Assembly (NCBI RefSeq): GCF_001636695.1
Contig: NZ_LGEL01000029.1
Span: 1-64,000, forward strand
Source: Pedobacter panaciterrae
GTDB taxonomy: Bacteria > Bacteroidota > Bacteroidia > Sphingobacteriales > Sphingobacteriaceae
DNA: 64,000 nucleotides
Direction of reading: 5' to 3'
A program made the position numbers and the translations under genes. The stretch's first letter is position 1. Each line of letters begins with the position of its first letter. A model generated the notes under the pieces. It did not search any database, was not told the origin of the DNA, and saw only the letters and a program-made list of their open reading frames with translations. Below, in pieces: positions 28,553 to 37,800 of this stretch.

Positions 28553-29590
28553 CTAACTATGTTCTATTTTGTAAATTGTAGTTTGAGCATATGTTTCACC
28601 GGGTCTTAATATTGTGCTGGGAAACTCAGGAATATTAATTGCATTTGGGTGATGCTGGGTTTCTACACAAAATGCTTCATATGGGCCATAATTTCTTCCC
28701 TCTTTACCATTTTTTACATTAAGGTATTTAGCAGTATATAAATGAGCAACTGGTTCAGTTGTGTAAACAGATAGCTTCAAACCCCCGTTTTCTTCAGTTG
28801 TTTCAGAAGCTAATGTAAGCTCACCATATTCTTTATCCAGTACATAAGTCTGGTCGTATCCTTCTTCAGGATCCCAATCTCTACCGATTTCCTTGCTGCC
28901 TAAAAAGTCATGATGAGTGCCTTCAACAGGGATAAGTTTTCCGGTAACTACATAATTATCATCTTGCTCAAGGTAATTGCTCGCAGGCATTCTATGGTGA
29001 TGTTTTGCAATTGAACCACCTGTTGGAGAAAGATTAAAGTAACCATGGTGTGTTAGATTGATAGCTGTTGCCTTATCTGTTGTTGCTTTAAAATCCAGAA
29101 TCAATTCGTCTTCATCGGTTAATTTAAAAGTTAACTGAATGGTAAGGTTTCCGGGGAAGTTTTCTTCACCATCCGGACTTACATATTGAAGTGTTACGCT
29201 TGGGTCAATAGTTGATAGCACATCCCATACCCTCTTGTCATAACCTGTATCGCCTCCGTGTAGGCAGTCCCCTCCTTTTGCCTGCGATAACTGGTACACT
29301 TCGCCATCAATGGTAAATCTGCCATTTTTAATTCTATTGGCATATCTCCCTATAACAGCTCCTAAATAAGGATAGTTAGCCAGATATTCTTCACTTGTGT
29401 ATTGATCAAAATCATCAAATCCCAATACAATATCCTGCTTTTCTCCATTTTTATTGGTCACTATAAATTTGCTTATTATAGCACCATAATTGTATATTTT
29501 AACATAGGTTCCTTTGGTATTTGTCAGTTCTACACCAAGTACTTCTTTGCCATCTATAATTTTACCTGTCTTTACTAGTTTAGTCTTCAT
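28553..29590 (-). CDS. galM: Aldose 1-epimerase (galactose mutarotase)
   Basis: A 345-residue GalM, which interconverts alpha and beta anomers of galactose and glucose. Seen are NRIKNGRFTIDG, the histidine in NLTHHGYFNL (catalytic acid) and VETQHHPNAIN near the end, which carries the catalytic glutamate. There is no signal peptide, so it is cytosolic. It is divergent from galK (155 bp between starts), so the gap may hold a shared regulatory region for galactose use. Confidence 0.93.
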   Translation of the reverse strand: MKTKLVKTGKIIDGKEVLGVELTNTKGTYVKIYNYGAIISKFIVTNKNGEKQDIVLGFDDFDQYTSEEYLANYPYLGAVIGRYANRIKNGRFTIDGEVYQLSQAKGGDCLHGGDTGYDKRVWDVLSTIDPSVTLQYVSPDGEENFPGNLTIQLTFKLTDEDELILDFKATTDKATAINLTHHGYFNLSPTGGSIAKHHHRMPASNYLEQDDNYVVTGKLIPVEGTHHDFLGSKEIGRDWDPEEGYDQTYVLDKEYGELTLASETTEENGGLKLSVYTTEPVAHLYTAKYLNVKNGKEGRNYGPYEAFCVETQHHPNAINIPEFPSTILRPGETYAQTTIYKIEHS

Positions 29591-29745
29591 TTATATATAA
29601 TAAAATGCATTTTATGTTGAATTGAACTTACTCGATTCGGTTCATAATTGTATATTTAGGGCCAGGTATTTTTAGAGCCACTCGTTTTTTCAAACAATAC
29701 TATAAATACTTTATTAAAACTAAAACATTAATTTAAAATATTACA

Positions 29746-30897
29746 ATGAAAGCGGAATTAACCAATAAATTCTTTGAAAAGTATGAACAACAACCAACTG
29801 CACATTATTTTACTCCGGGTCGCGTAAATTTAATTGGCGAACATATAGATTACAATGGCGGCTTAGTAATGCCTTGTGCGGTTACTTTAGGAACATGGTT
29901 AACTATAGCTCCGAATAACGACAATGTAATCAGATTTAAAAGCTTAAATTTTGAAGAAACAGCAGAAATTGAACTGCAACCGTCTTACAATAAAACCGGT
30001 TCTGAATGGTTCAATTATCCTCTTGGTGTTTTTAATGAAATCTCAAAGAAACATAAAATTCCGACAGGTTTAGATCTATTATTTTTTGGCAATATCCCAA
30101 TCGGATCTGGCTTATCTTCTTCTGCTTCTATTGAAGTAATAATGGCTTATGCTTTAAATGATTACTTTAAATTAGGTTATGAAAAAATTGAGCTACCATT
30201 ATTGGCTCAGAAAGTTGAAAATGAATTTATAGGTGTAAACTGTGGTATTATGGATCAGTTTGCCGTTGCCTTTGGTGAAACCGATAAAGCAATCGTATTA
30301 AACTGTGATACATTAAAATATAAGATAGTTGATTGTAATCTTGGAGATTATTCTCTTGCTATAATTAATACAAACAAACCTCGTAAACTGTCTGAATCTA
30401 AGTATAACGAAAGAGTATCTGAATGCCAGACCGCTTTAGCACAACTCAATCAAGAAATTAAGCTGAATAATTTATGTGAATTGAATGCCGAGAAGTTCGC
30501 TTTGCATAGTCATTTAATTACTGATGAAACAGTTTTAAAAAGAGCAACTCACGTTATTAAAGAAAATGACAGAGTTAACTTAGCAGCAAAAGCACTGAAC
30601 GATGGGAACCTGGAAGAGTTTGGACGTTTAATGTATGCTTCTCATCAATCATTGAAAGATCTTTACGAAGTAACTGGAGCAGAACTTGATGCTGTAGTAG
30701 ATTTTTGCGCTGATTACGAGCATGTTATTGGTGCGCGTATGACAGGTGCAGGTTTTGGAGGATGTGCTATTGCATTACTTAAAAAAGGACAGGAAGAAGA
30801 TTTTGCTAAACAGCTTACTGACTATTACGTAGAACGTATTGGCTATCCTGCTGCAATTTATATTAGTGAAATTGGTAACGGTGCTTCTGCTATTTAA
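29746..30897 (+). CDS. galK: Galactokinase
   Basis: A 383-residue GHMP kinase that phosphorylates galactose at C1 (Leloir pathway). It contains PGRVNLIGEHIDYNGG (galactokinase signature), the ATP-binding PIGSGLSSSASIE, the catalytic aspartate in GIMDQFAVAFG, and the GHMP C-terminal TGAGFGGCAIAL. Together with galM on the other side of the gap it forms a galactose cluster; galT and galE are not in the window. An AT-rich leader precedes the start. Confidence 0.95.
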   Translation: MKAELTNKFFEKYEQQPTAHYFTPGRVNLIGEHIDYNGGLVMPCAVTLGTWLTIAPNNDNVIRFKSLNFEETAEIELQPSYNKTGSEWFNYPLGVFNEISKKHKIPTGLDLLFFGNIPIGSGLSSSASIEVIMAYALNDYFKLGYEKIELPLLAQKVENEFIGVNCGIMDQFAVAFGETDKAIVLNCDTLKYKIVDCNLGDYSLAIINTNKPRKLSESKYNERVSECQTALAQLNQEIKLNNLCELNAEKFALHSHLITDETVLKRATHVIKENDRVNLAAKALNDGNLEEFGRLMYASHQSLKDLYEVTGAELDAVVDFCADYEHVIGARMTGAGFGGCAIALLKKGQEEDFAKQLTDYYVERIGYPAAIYISEIGNGASAI

Positions 30898-30936
30898 ATC
30901 TTAATTTTACAGCTTAATTAAGATTAAAGGTATTTG

Positions 30937-31467
30937 ATGAAGAAGCTAAAGTTAGATGAGCTAAACCGCGTTGGTGTTGATGAATTTAAAGAACAAGAGA
31001 AATTACCTGTAATTGTAGTACTCGATAATGTGCGAAGCATGCACAATGTTGGCTCTGTTTTTAGAACTGCTGATGGGTTTGCTATCGAAAAATTATATCT
31101 GTGCGGAATTACGGCTCAGCCTCCGCACAGAGAAATTGAAAAAACTGCCCTTGGTGCAACGCAATCCGTAGAATGGGTTCACTTTGAAACTACCCTTGAG
31201 GCCATCGCTTCTTTAAGGGCTGATGGTTACCGGATTATTGGAATAGAACAAGCTGCTGGCAGCATAATGTTAAATACTTATAAACCTGATATTTCTGAAA
31301 AATATGCATTAATTTTTGGTAATGAAGTTAATGGTGTTAGCGATGAAGTGATGGCCCAAATTGATGAATGTATCGAAATTCCGCAGTTTGGTACAAAGCA
31401 TTCTTTTAATATCGTAATATCTGCCGGCATTGTGCTTTGGGATTTCTTTGCTAAATTAAGGCTATAA
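30937..31467 (+). CDS. SpoU/TrmH family RNA 2'-O-methyltransferase
   Basis: A 176-residue SPOUT-fold methyltransferase. The three SpoU motifs are visible: DNVRSMHNVGSVFRTADG (motif 1), LIFGNEVNGVSDEV (motif 2) and IPQFGTKHSFNIVISAGIVLWDF (motif 3, which forms the SAM-binding knot). The substrate is a tRNA or rRNA ribose, not identifiable. The start is the ATG at 30937, one codon after a TTG that also opens the frame. It follows galK by 39 bp. Confidence 0.9.
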   Translation: MKKLKLDELNRVGVDEFKEQEKLPVIVVLDNVRSMHNVGSVFRTADGFAIEKLYLCGITAQPPHREIEKTALGATQSVEWVHFETTLEAIASLRADGYRIIGIEQAAGSIMLNTYKPDISEKYALIFGNEVNGVSDEVMAQIDECIEIPQFGTKHSFNIVISAGIVLWDFFAKLRL

Positions 31468-31611
31468 AATTTTCTATATCTGTATTATGGAGAACGGGTA
31501 TTCAGAATAAATCGATTGCAAAAACAGTTGAAATGTTATTGGTTGGTAAAAAGAATCCAACTATGAAATAGTCCTGACATTCAATATTCCTATATCCCTT
31601 TAATTTGTGGC

Positions 31612-32406
31612 ATGCGAATATTTTTACTATTTCTACTTTGTGCTGCGTTTGCAGGTTGCAACCATTTCGAGTTTAGTCCTAATCAAACTTTTGATAGAAT
31701 TTCTTTAAAAGACGTAAATGCTACTAATCTGAAAAGATTGGGTGATGGTGCGAATGATGATACCGTAACTTTTGTTTTAACTGGCGATAGCCAGAAATCA
31801 CGAGACGAAACGGTAAAGTTTTGTAAAGCCGTGAATGCTATTAAGGGGATTGATTTTGTAGTTCTGGCTGGTGATATTACTGAATTTGGTGTTTTAAAGG
31901 AAATGCTTTGGATTTCAAGAACTCTTGAAGATCTTCACGCTCCCTATGTAGCTGTTATAGGAAATCACGACGAAACAGCCCGTGGTAAGGAAACTTTCTT
32001 ACATATGTTTGGTGAACTTAATTATTCTTTTGTATACGGAGGTATAAAATTCGTTTGCCATGATAGTAATAGCCGGGAGTATAACTTCAATGGTCAGGTG
32101 CCCAATATTCCCTGGTTAAAAAATGAATTGAAACCATCACCCGGGATTAAAGGTTTTGTAGGTATTTCTCATGTTCCCGTTAATTCAGAAGATTTTGACA
32201 GCAAATTAATCAAGGATTATACAACCACATTTGCCCAAACTCCAGGTTTCCTGGCATCACTTAACGCACATACTCATAATTATGATCTCTTTTATCCGGA
32301 TGATTCGGGCATTCCCTACGTGATCACAAGCGCGATGGCAAATAAGGAATTTTTAGTTGTACAAATTGTAAATAATAAGATAAGTTTTGAGAGAGTATAT
32401 TTTTAA
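31612..32406 (+). CDS. Metallophosphoesterase lipoprotein
   Basis: A 264-residue protein with a lipoprotein signal (lipobox cysteine at residue 16, FAGC) and a calcineurin-like phosphoesterase domain. Motifs in order: GDSQKS (the first motif, with glutamine where many relatives have histidine), LAGDITEFG, GNHDE, a histidine in ISHVPVN, and NAHTHNYD. It likely acts on phosphoesters at the periplasmic or outer membrane face; substrate unknown. The stop lies 20 bp inside the following gene. Confidence 0.85.
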   Translation: MRIFLLFLLCAAFAGCNHFEFSPNQTFDRISLKDVNATNLKRLGDGANDDTVTFVLTGDSQKSRDETVKFCKAVNAIKGIDFVVLAGDITEFGVLKEMLWISRTLEDLHAPYVAVIGNHDETARGKETFLHMFGELNYSFVYGGIKFVCHDSNSREYNFNGQVPNIPWLKNELKPSPGIKGFVGISHVPVNSEDFDSKLIKDYTTTFAQTPGFLASLNAHTHNYDLFYPDDSGIPYVITSAMANKEFLVVQIVNNKISFERVYF

Positions 32407-32992
32407 GTTCCGTTTCGTTTTTTTGCTGTTGGTTGCAAGTAGTGCTAAAGTATCTGCACAAAGTTTTAAATTCTTAATTCCCGATCAGGCAATTGTGCAG
32501 TATGCCGGAAGTATAGGTTATTTTAGCGGAGGTGTTGGTTATGAATTGTTTGGTAACAAAAAAGGTAATTTAGATTTACTTTATGGATTTGTACCTGGTA
32601 GTAAAGGTGGGGTTCTGAATATTGCTACTGCTAAATTCGGTTATAAACCATGGACGATTAAATTGAAAGAATGGGGGAAAATTTATCCTTTTAATCCTGC
32701 AATATTTGCTACTTATACTTTTCATAAGGAGCTGTCATTTAAATTTCCAAGTGGACAATATGCTCATGACTATTATTACTGGTCAGAAGCTTTGCGTCCG
32801 CATCTTGCTTTCAGTAGCGAAATTGAGCTGGATGCAAAAAAACTTTTGAAAAATACGGGTATCAGAGCAATTGGTCTTTATATAGAGGCAAATACCAACG
32901 ATTTTTATCTGATCAATTATCTTCAAAATACATCTGCACTAACTGTGACAGATATTTTCCAGTTAGGAATAGGTATGCGTGTTAAGTTTTAA
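32387..32992 (+). CDS. Putative outer membrane beta-barrel protein
   Basis: A 201-residue exported protein with a signal peptide ending near VSAQ (residue 25). The rest is built of alternating hydrophobic segments and glycine/aromatic residues, and it ends in phenylalanine, as outer membrane barrels usually do. No named family was recognized. The frame's only plausible start that keeps the signal peptide is a TTG at 32387, which overlaps the upstream phosphoesterase by 20 bp, so translation is probably coupled to it. Both are likely envelope proteins working near each other. Confidence 0.6.
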   Translation: MREYIFKFRFVFLLLVASSAKVSAQSFKFLIPDQAIVQYAGSIGYFSGGVGYELFGNKKGNLDLLYGFVPGSKGGVLNIATAKFGYKPWTIKLKEWGKIYPFNPAIFATYTFHKELSFKFPSGQYAHDYYYWSEALRPHLAFSSEIELDAKKLLKNTGIRAIGLYIEANTNDFYLINYLQNTSALTVTDIFQLGIGMRVKF

Positions 32993-32996
32993 GGTA

Positions 32997-33108
32997 GTTG
33001 TCATTCTGAATTCGGAGAAGGTGCGAATCAAAATAAAATACGAATTACATTATAGGTAAATGGTGAATTAAGGTTCAAACAAGAGATCTCTCCTTCGTCG
33101 AGATGACG
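32997..33108. repeat. Dispersed palindromic repeat, copy C1
   Basis: The right arm CAAGAGATCTCTCC..TCGAGATGACG (33080-33108) is intact, while the left arm (TTGTCATTCTGAATTCGG..) is badly decayed. The intact arm is the exact reverse complement of the left arm of copy C2, about 60 bp away, so C1 and C2 can also pair with each other. Confidence 0.8.
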
Positions 33109-33136
33109 AGACGTAAAAACAACAATTCAGCCGCCA

Positions 33137-33172
33137 TGCGTGTCGTCATGTGTGTCGTCATGTGTGTCGTCA
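33137..33172. repeat. Three-copy 12-bp tandem repeat
   Basis: Three direct copies of TGTGTGTCGTCA (the first with one change). The last copy runs into the CGTCATCTCG start of palindrome C2, so it probably arose by slippage at the edge of that repeat. Confidence 0.85.
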
Positions 33173-33267
33173 TCTCGACGAAGGAGAGATCTCTTGATCA
33201 ATAATTAGAATTAGCTGCAAAGTAATTGGTATGAGCCAGAGATTCCCTGGTTCCCCGGAATGACGGT
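33168..33267. repeat. Dispersed palindromic repeat, copy C2
   Basis: The left arm CGTCATCTCGACGAAGG..ATCTCTTGATC is intact; the right arm (CCAGAGATTCCCTGG..GGAATGACGG) has diverged in the same way as in copy A. The loop has an AATTAG-rich sequence unlike copies A and B. Confidence 0.8.
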
Positions 33268-33271
33268 TTAT

Positions 33272-33308
33272 AAAAAGAGCCTGATCAATAATGATTCAGG
33301 CTCTTTTA
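33272..33308 (-). terminator. Terminator after gltD
   Basis: AAAAGAGCCTGA pairs with TCAGGCTCTTTT, with A-rich and T-rich sequence flanking the stem. It ends the gltB-gltD transcript. Confidence 0.85.
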
Positions 33309-33330
33309 CTATTATAAGATTTATAGAAAT

Positions 33331-34797
33331 TTAAGCGTATGGAATACCATCTTTAGACGGTAAACTACTGTGTCCCATTAAGTACTGGTCTACTTTTCTG
33401 GCAGCTTCTCTTCCTTCAGAGATCGCCCAAACTACTAATGATTGTCCGCGGCGCATGTCACCTGCAGCAAATATCTTAGCAATATTGGTTTGGTATTTAC
33501 CTTCTTCGGCTTTTACATTACCCCTATTGTCAAGTTCAACACCAAGGTTTTCAATTAAGCCTTCTTTTTGAGGATGTAAAAAACCCATAGCTAAAAGAAC
33601 AAGCTGACAAGGAAGATCACGTTCTGTTCCTGCTTTTTCTTTGAAGTTTACAGGGCGACCATTAGCGTCAATTTCCCACTCAACATCAACTACTTTTACA
33701 GCTTTCAGATTTCCGTTTTCATCTTTTATGAATTCCTTGGTATTCACTCCCCATCCTCTTTCACATCCTTCTTCGTGAGATGAAGTTACCTTTAAAAGCA
33801 TTGGATAAGTTGGCCAAGGCATATTGCTGGTACGTTGTTGCGAAGGCATAGGCATAATTTCAAACTGAGTTACCGATTTTGCGCCCTGACGGTTAGAAGT
33901 ACCAATACAATCAGATCCAGTATCACCACCACCAATTACAATAACGTCTTTACCGGTTGCTAATATAGCTTCGCCATCAACTGCAAAGTTTTTAACGCGT
34001 TTGTTTTGTTGCTTTAAGAAATCCATAGCAAAGTGAACACCTTTCGCCTCTCTTCCTTTTGCAGGAAGATCTCTTGGAATGGTTGAACCACCAGCAAGAA
34101 TAATCGATTGGAAATCTCTGAGTAAGGTATTCAATTCAACATTTACACCTACATTCGAGTTACACTTAAATACGATGCCTTCTTTTTCCATTAAAGCGAC
34201 GCGTCTTGTTACTACATCTTTCTGTAATTTAAAATCAGGAATACCGTAGTTAAGTAAACCACCTGGTGTGTCGTCACGTTCGTATACAACTACTTCATGT
34301 CCGGCTTTGTTCAATTGAGCCGCCGCCGCTAAACCTGCAGGTCCTGAGCCAATAACAGCTACTTTTTTACCAGTGCGGATCAGTGGTTGCTCAGCTTTAA
34401 TATAACCTTTATCAAAGGCAATTTCAATGATATGCTTCTCTATTTCCTCAATTGATACAGGTGATTTGTTGATTCCAAGCACACATGCTGATTCACATGG
34501 TGCCGGGCAAATTCTTCCTGTAAATTCAGGAAAGTTGTTTGTGCTCAATAAGATAGTACTAGCCAAATGCCAGTCACCTTTATATACAGCTTCGTTGAAT
34601 TCAGGAATCACGTTGCCTAAAGGACAACCCGACTGACAGAAAGGAACACCGCAGTCCATACATCTGGCTGCTTCTTTGTTTACTTCCTCCAGTTCAAAAT
34701 TCTTTACGAATTCATTATAATGTTTTAAACGCTCTTTTGCATCTTCTTTTAAAGGAGCAGTTCTTTCGTATTCTAAAAATCCAGTTACTTTTCCCAT
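33331..34797 (-). CDS. gltD: Glutamate synthase small (beta) subunit
   Basis: A 488-residue GltD, the NADPH-oxidizing subunit that feeds electrons to GltB for ammonia assimilation. The N-terminal domain has two cysteine clusters (CMDCGVPFCQSGCPLGN and CPAPCESACVLG) for 4Fe-4S centres. The FAD-binding GSGPAGLAAAAQL and the NADPH-binding VIGGGDTGSDC follow, and a final FAD-contact motif is AAGDMRRGQSLVVWAI. It starts 3 bp after the gltB stop. Confidence 0.96.
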   Translation of the reverse strand: MGKVTGFLEYERTAPLKEDAKERLKHYNEFVKNFELEEVNKEAARCMDCGVPFCQSGCPLGNVIPEFNEAVYKGDWHLASTILLSTNNFPEFTGRICPAPCESACVLGINKSPVSIEEIEKHIIEIAFDKGYIKAEQPLIRTGKKVAVIGSGPAGLAAAAQLNKAGHEVVVYERDDTPGGLLNYGIPDFKLQKDVVTRRVALMEKEGIVFKCNSNVGVNVELNTLLRDFQSIILAGGSTIPRDLPAKGREAKGVHFAMDFLKQQNKRVKNFAVDGEAILATGKDVIVIGGGDTGSDCIGTSNRQGAKSVTQFEIMPMPSQQRTSNMPWPTYPMLLKVTSSHEEGCERGWGVNTKEFIKDENGNLKAVKVVDVEWEIDANGRPVNFKEKAGTERDLPCQLVLLAMGFLHPQKEGLIENLGVELDNRGNVKAEEGKYQTNIAKIFAAGDMRRGQSLVVWAISEGREAARKVDQYLMGHSSLPSKDGIPYA

Positions 34798-34800
34798 TAT

Positions 34801-37800
34801 TTAAGATATTTTCAGTTTGTTACTTTTGTTCATTAATACTGCTTTGTATTCTTTAGGGAATACTTTGATGAAGTGTGCAGATTGTGTTGCCCAGTCGTCT
34901 AGTAAGAATTTAGCTACACTACTGTCCGTAAGCTGAAGATGTTTCTTTAATAAATGAGTGATACGTAATTCATCCTGTTCGTCAAGAGGATCAAGATCTA
35001 CCATTTCTTTATTGCATTTGTTTGCAAAATCACCTTTAACATTATAAATCCACGCAAGGCCACCGCTCATACCAGCAGCAAAGTTGCTACCTGTATCCCC
35101 AATAACAAGTACTTCACCACCAGTCATATATTCACAACCGTGATCTCCAAGTCCTTCTACAACAGCAGTTGCACCAGAGTTACGTACAGCAAATCTTTCA
35201 CCTGCCTGTCCTCTTACAAACAACTCACCAGAAGTTGCACCATAAAGTGCTACGTTACCAATAATGATGTTTTGCTCAGGAACATACTTAGTAGTACTGA
35301 AAGGGAAAATTGATAATCTTGCTCCCGAAAGTCCTTTACCTACATAGTCATTGGCCTCACCTTCAAGATGTAATGAAATACCTTTTGTTGCAAATGCCCC
35401 GAAACTCTGACCAGCAGAACCTTTGAATTTGAAATTGATGGTATCAGCAGGTAAACCTTGTGATTTGTATATTTTCGAAACTTCGTTTGAAAGCATAGTA
35501 CCAATTGCACGGTTGGTATTTTTAACTTCGAACTCTTTGTATATAGGCTCTTTGTTAAATAATGCAGGTTGTGCAGCTTTGATTAAGTCATGATCAAGAA
35601 TTTCAGATAACCCGTGATCCTGATCTTCTGTTTTAAATAAGCTTAATCCATTATCAGGTGCTTTATATAATATTGCAGAAAGGTCAAGGTCTTTTTGTTT
35701 CCAATCTTCCTGATCTATAGCACGTACTTTTAATGCGTCAGATTGGCCAACCATTTCTTCAACACTTCTGAAACCAAGTTCAGCCATTGTTTCTCTTAGC
35801 TCCTGAGCCAAGAAATAGAATAGGTTAACTACGTGATCAGCTTCACCAGTGAATAGTTTCCTTAGGTTAGGATCTTGAGTAGCTACACCAACCGGACAAG
35901 TATTTAAGTGGCATTTACGCATCATAATACATCCTGCGGTTACAAGAGCTGCAGTTGCAACACCCCATTCTTCGGCTCCAAGTAAAGTTGCAATTGCAAT
36001 ATCTCTACCTGTTTTTAACTGTCCGTCTGTTTGTAACACGACTCTGCTACGTAAACGGTTTTTAACAAGGGTTTGATGAGCTTCGGCCAATCCAAGTTCC
36101 CAAGGTAAACCAGCATGTTGTATTGAAGTAAGTGGAGATGCACCAGTACCGCCATCAAATCCTGAAACCAGAATTACATCAGCATGTGCTTTAGCTACTC
36201 CGGCAGCAATAGTACCTACACCAGCTTTAGAAACCAGTTTTACGTTGATTCTTGCTTCTCTGTTAGCATTTTTTAAATCGAATATTAATTGTGCTAAATC
36301 CTCGATAGAGTAAATATCGTGGTGTGGTGGAGGCGAGATCAATCCTACCCCTGGAGTAGCGTGACGAACTTTTGCAATCCAATCATCCACTTTGTGTCCA
36401 GGTAACTGACCACCTTCACCAGGTTTTGCACCCTGTGCCATTTTAATCTGCAACTCATCTGCATTAGTAAGGTAGTAACTTGTTACACCAAAACGTGCAG
36501 AAGCGATTTGTTTAATTGCAGAGCGCATTGAATCGCCATTTTCAAGCACTTCATATCTCAATTCATCCTCACCGCCCTCTCCTGTATTGCTTTTTCCACC
36601 AATGCGGTTCATTGCAATAGCTAATGTAGAGTGCGCTTCATGAGAGATGGAACCGAATGACATTGCTCCTGTAGCGAATCTTTTAAAGATACTCTCAACC
36701 GGTTCAACCTCTTCTAAAGAAACAGCCGGACGGTTGTAATTGAATTCGAATAAACCTCTTATTGTATAAGCCTGGTTTGTTTGCTCGTTTACGAGTTTAG
36801 AATATTGCTTATAAGTACTGTAGTCATTTTTCCTTGTAGCGTTTTGCAACAAGTGGATGGTTTGAGGATTGAACAAATGCTGCTCACCCTTACGTTTCCA
36901 TTTGTAGTTACCACCAGTAGGTAATATAGCATCCGGGCGGTTAGCCAATTTAAAGATCCTGTTGTGTTTAATCAACGTTTCTTTAGCTATCTCGTCTAAG
37001 CCTAATCCACCGATTCTTGAAACAGCTCCGGTAAAATAGTTATCTACTACATTTTTATGTAATCCAAGAATTTCGAATATCTGAGCACCATGGTATGATT
37101 GTAATGTAGATATACCCATTTTAGAGAATATCTTTAACAAACCATTGTTAACTGCATAGATATAGTTTTGGAATAACTTTTCTTTTTTCTCCTGAAGTTC
37201 AGTTTCAAACCCTGCGATAGTTTCTAAAGCCAGGTAAGGATTTACTGCAGTTGCACCAAAACCAATTAAGGTTGCAAAATGATGAACTTCCCAAACATCA
37301 CCGGCCTCAACCACAATACCAACAGCACCTCTGTATCCTTTACGGATTAGGTGATGGTGAACAGCTGAAACAGCTAATAATGAAGGAATAGCAGCATGCT
37401 CAGAATCAAGAGCCCTGTCAGAAAGGATAATTACCTGGAAACCATCTTCAACAGCATCAACAGCGTAGCGGCAAAGTCTATCGATGCCTTTAGCTAATGC
37501 GCCTGGTTTACCGTCAGCTCTGAAATAAGTTTGAAGTGTTTTAGATTGGAATACTCCGGTATCTATACTTCTTAATTTCTCAAGCTCAAGGTTAGTTAAT
37601 ATAGGATGTTTAATACCTACACAGTGACACTGCATGGCATTTTCTTCCAATATATTACCGTTATTACCCATAAAACCGGCTAAACTCATTACCACTTTTT
37701 CCCTGATAGGGTCAATTGGCGGGTTAGTAACCTGGGCAAATAATTGCTTAAAGTATGAAGCTAAATGTTGAGGTTTTTGAGAAAGGATAGCCAAAGGAAT

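Larger units (their letters stand above)
33000..33330. other. Repeat-filled gap upstream of gltD end
   Basis: About 330 bp without a gene: two palindromic repeat copies (C1 and C2), a short 12-bp tandem repeat (33137-33172) and the gltD terminator (33272-33308). Nothing else was seen. Confidence 0.8.
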
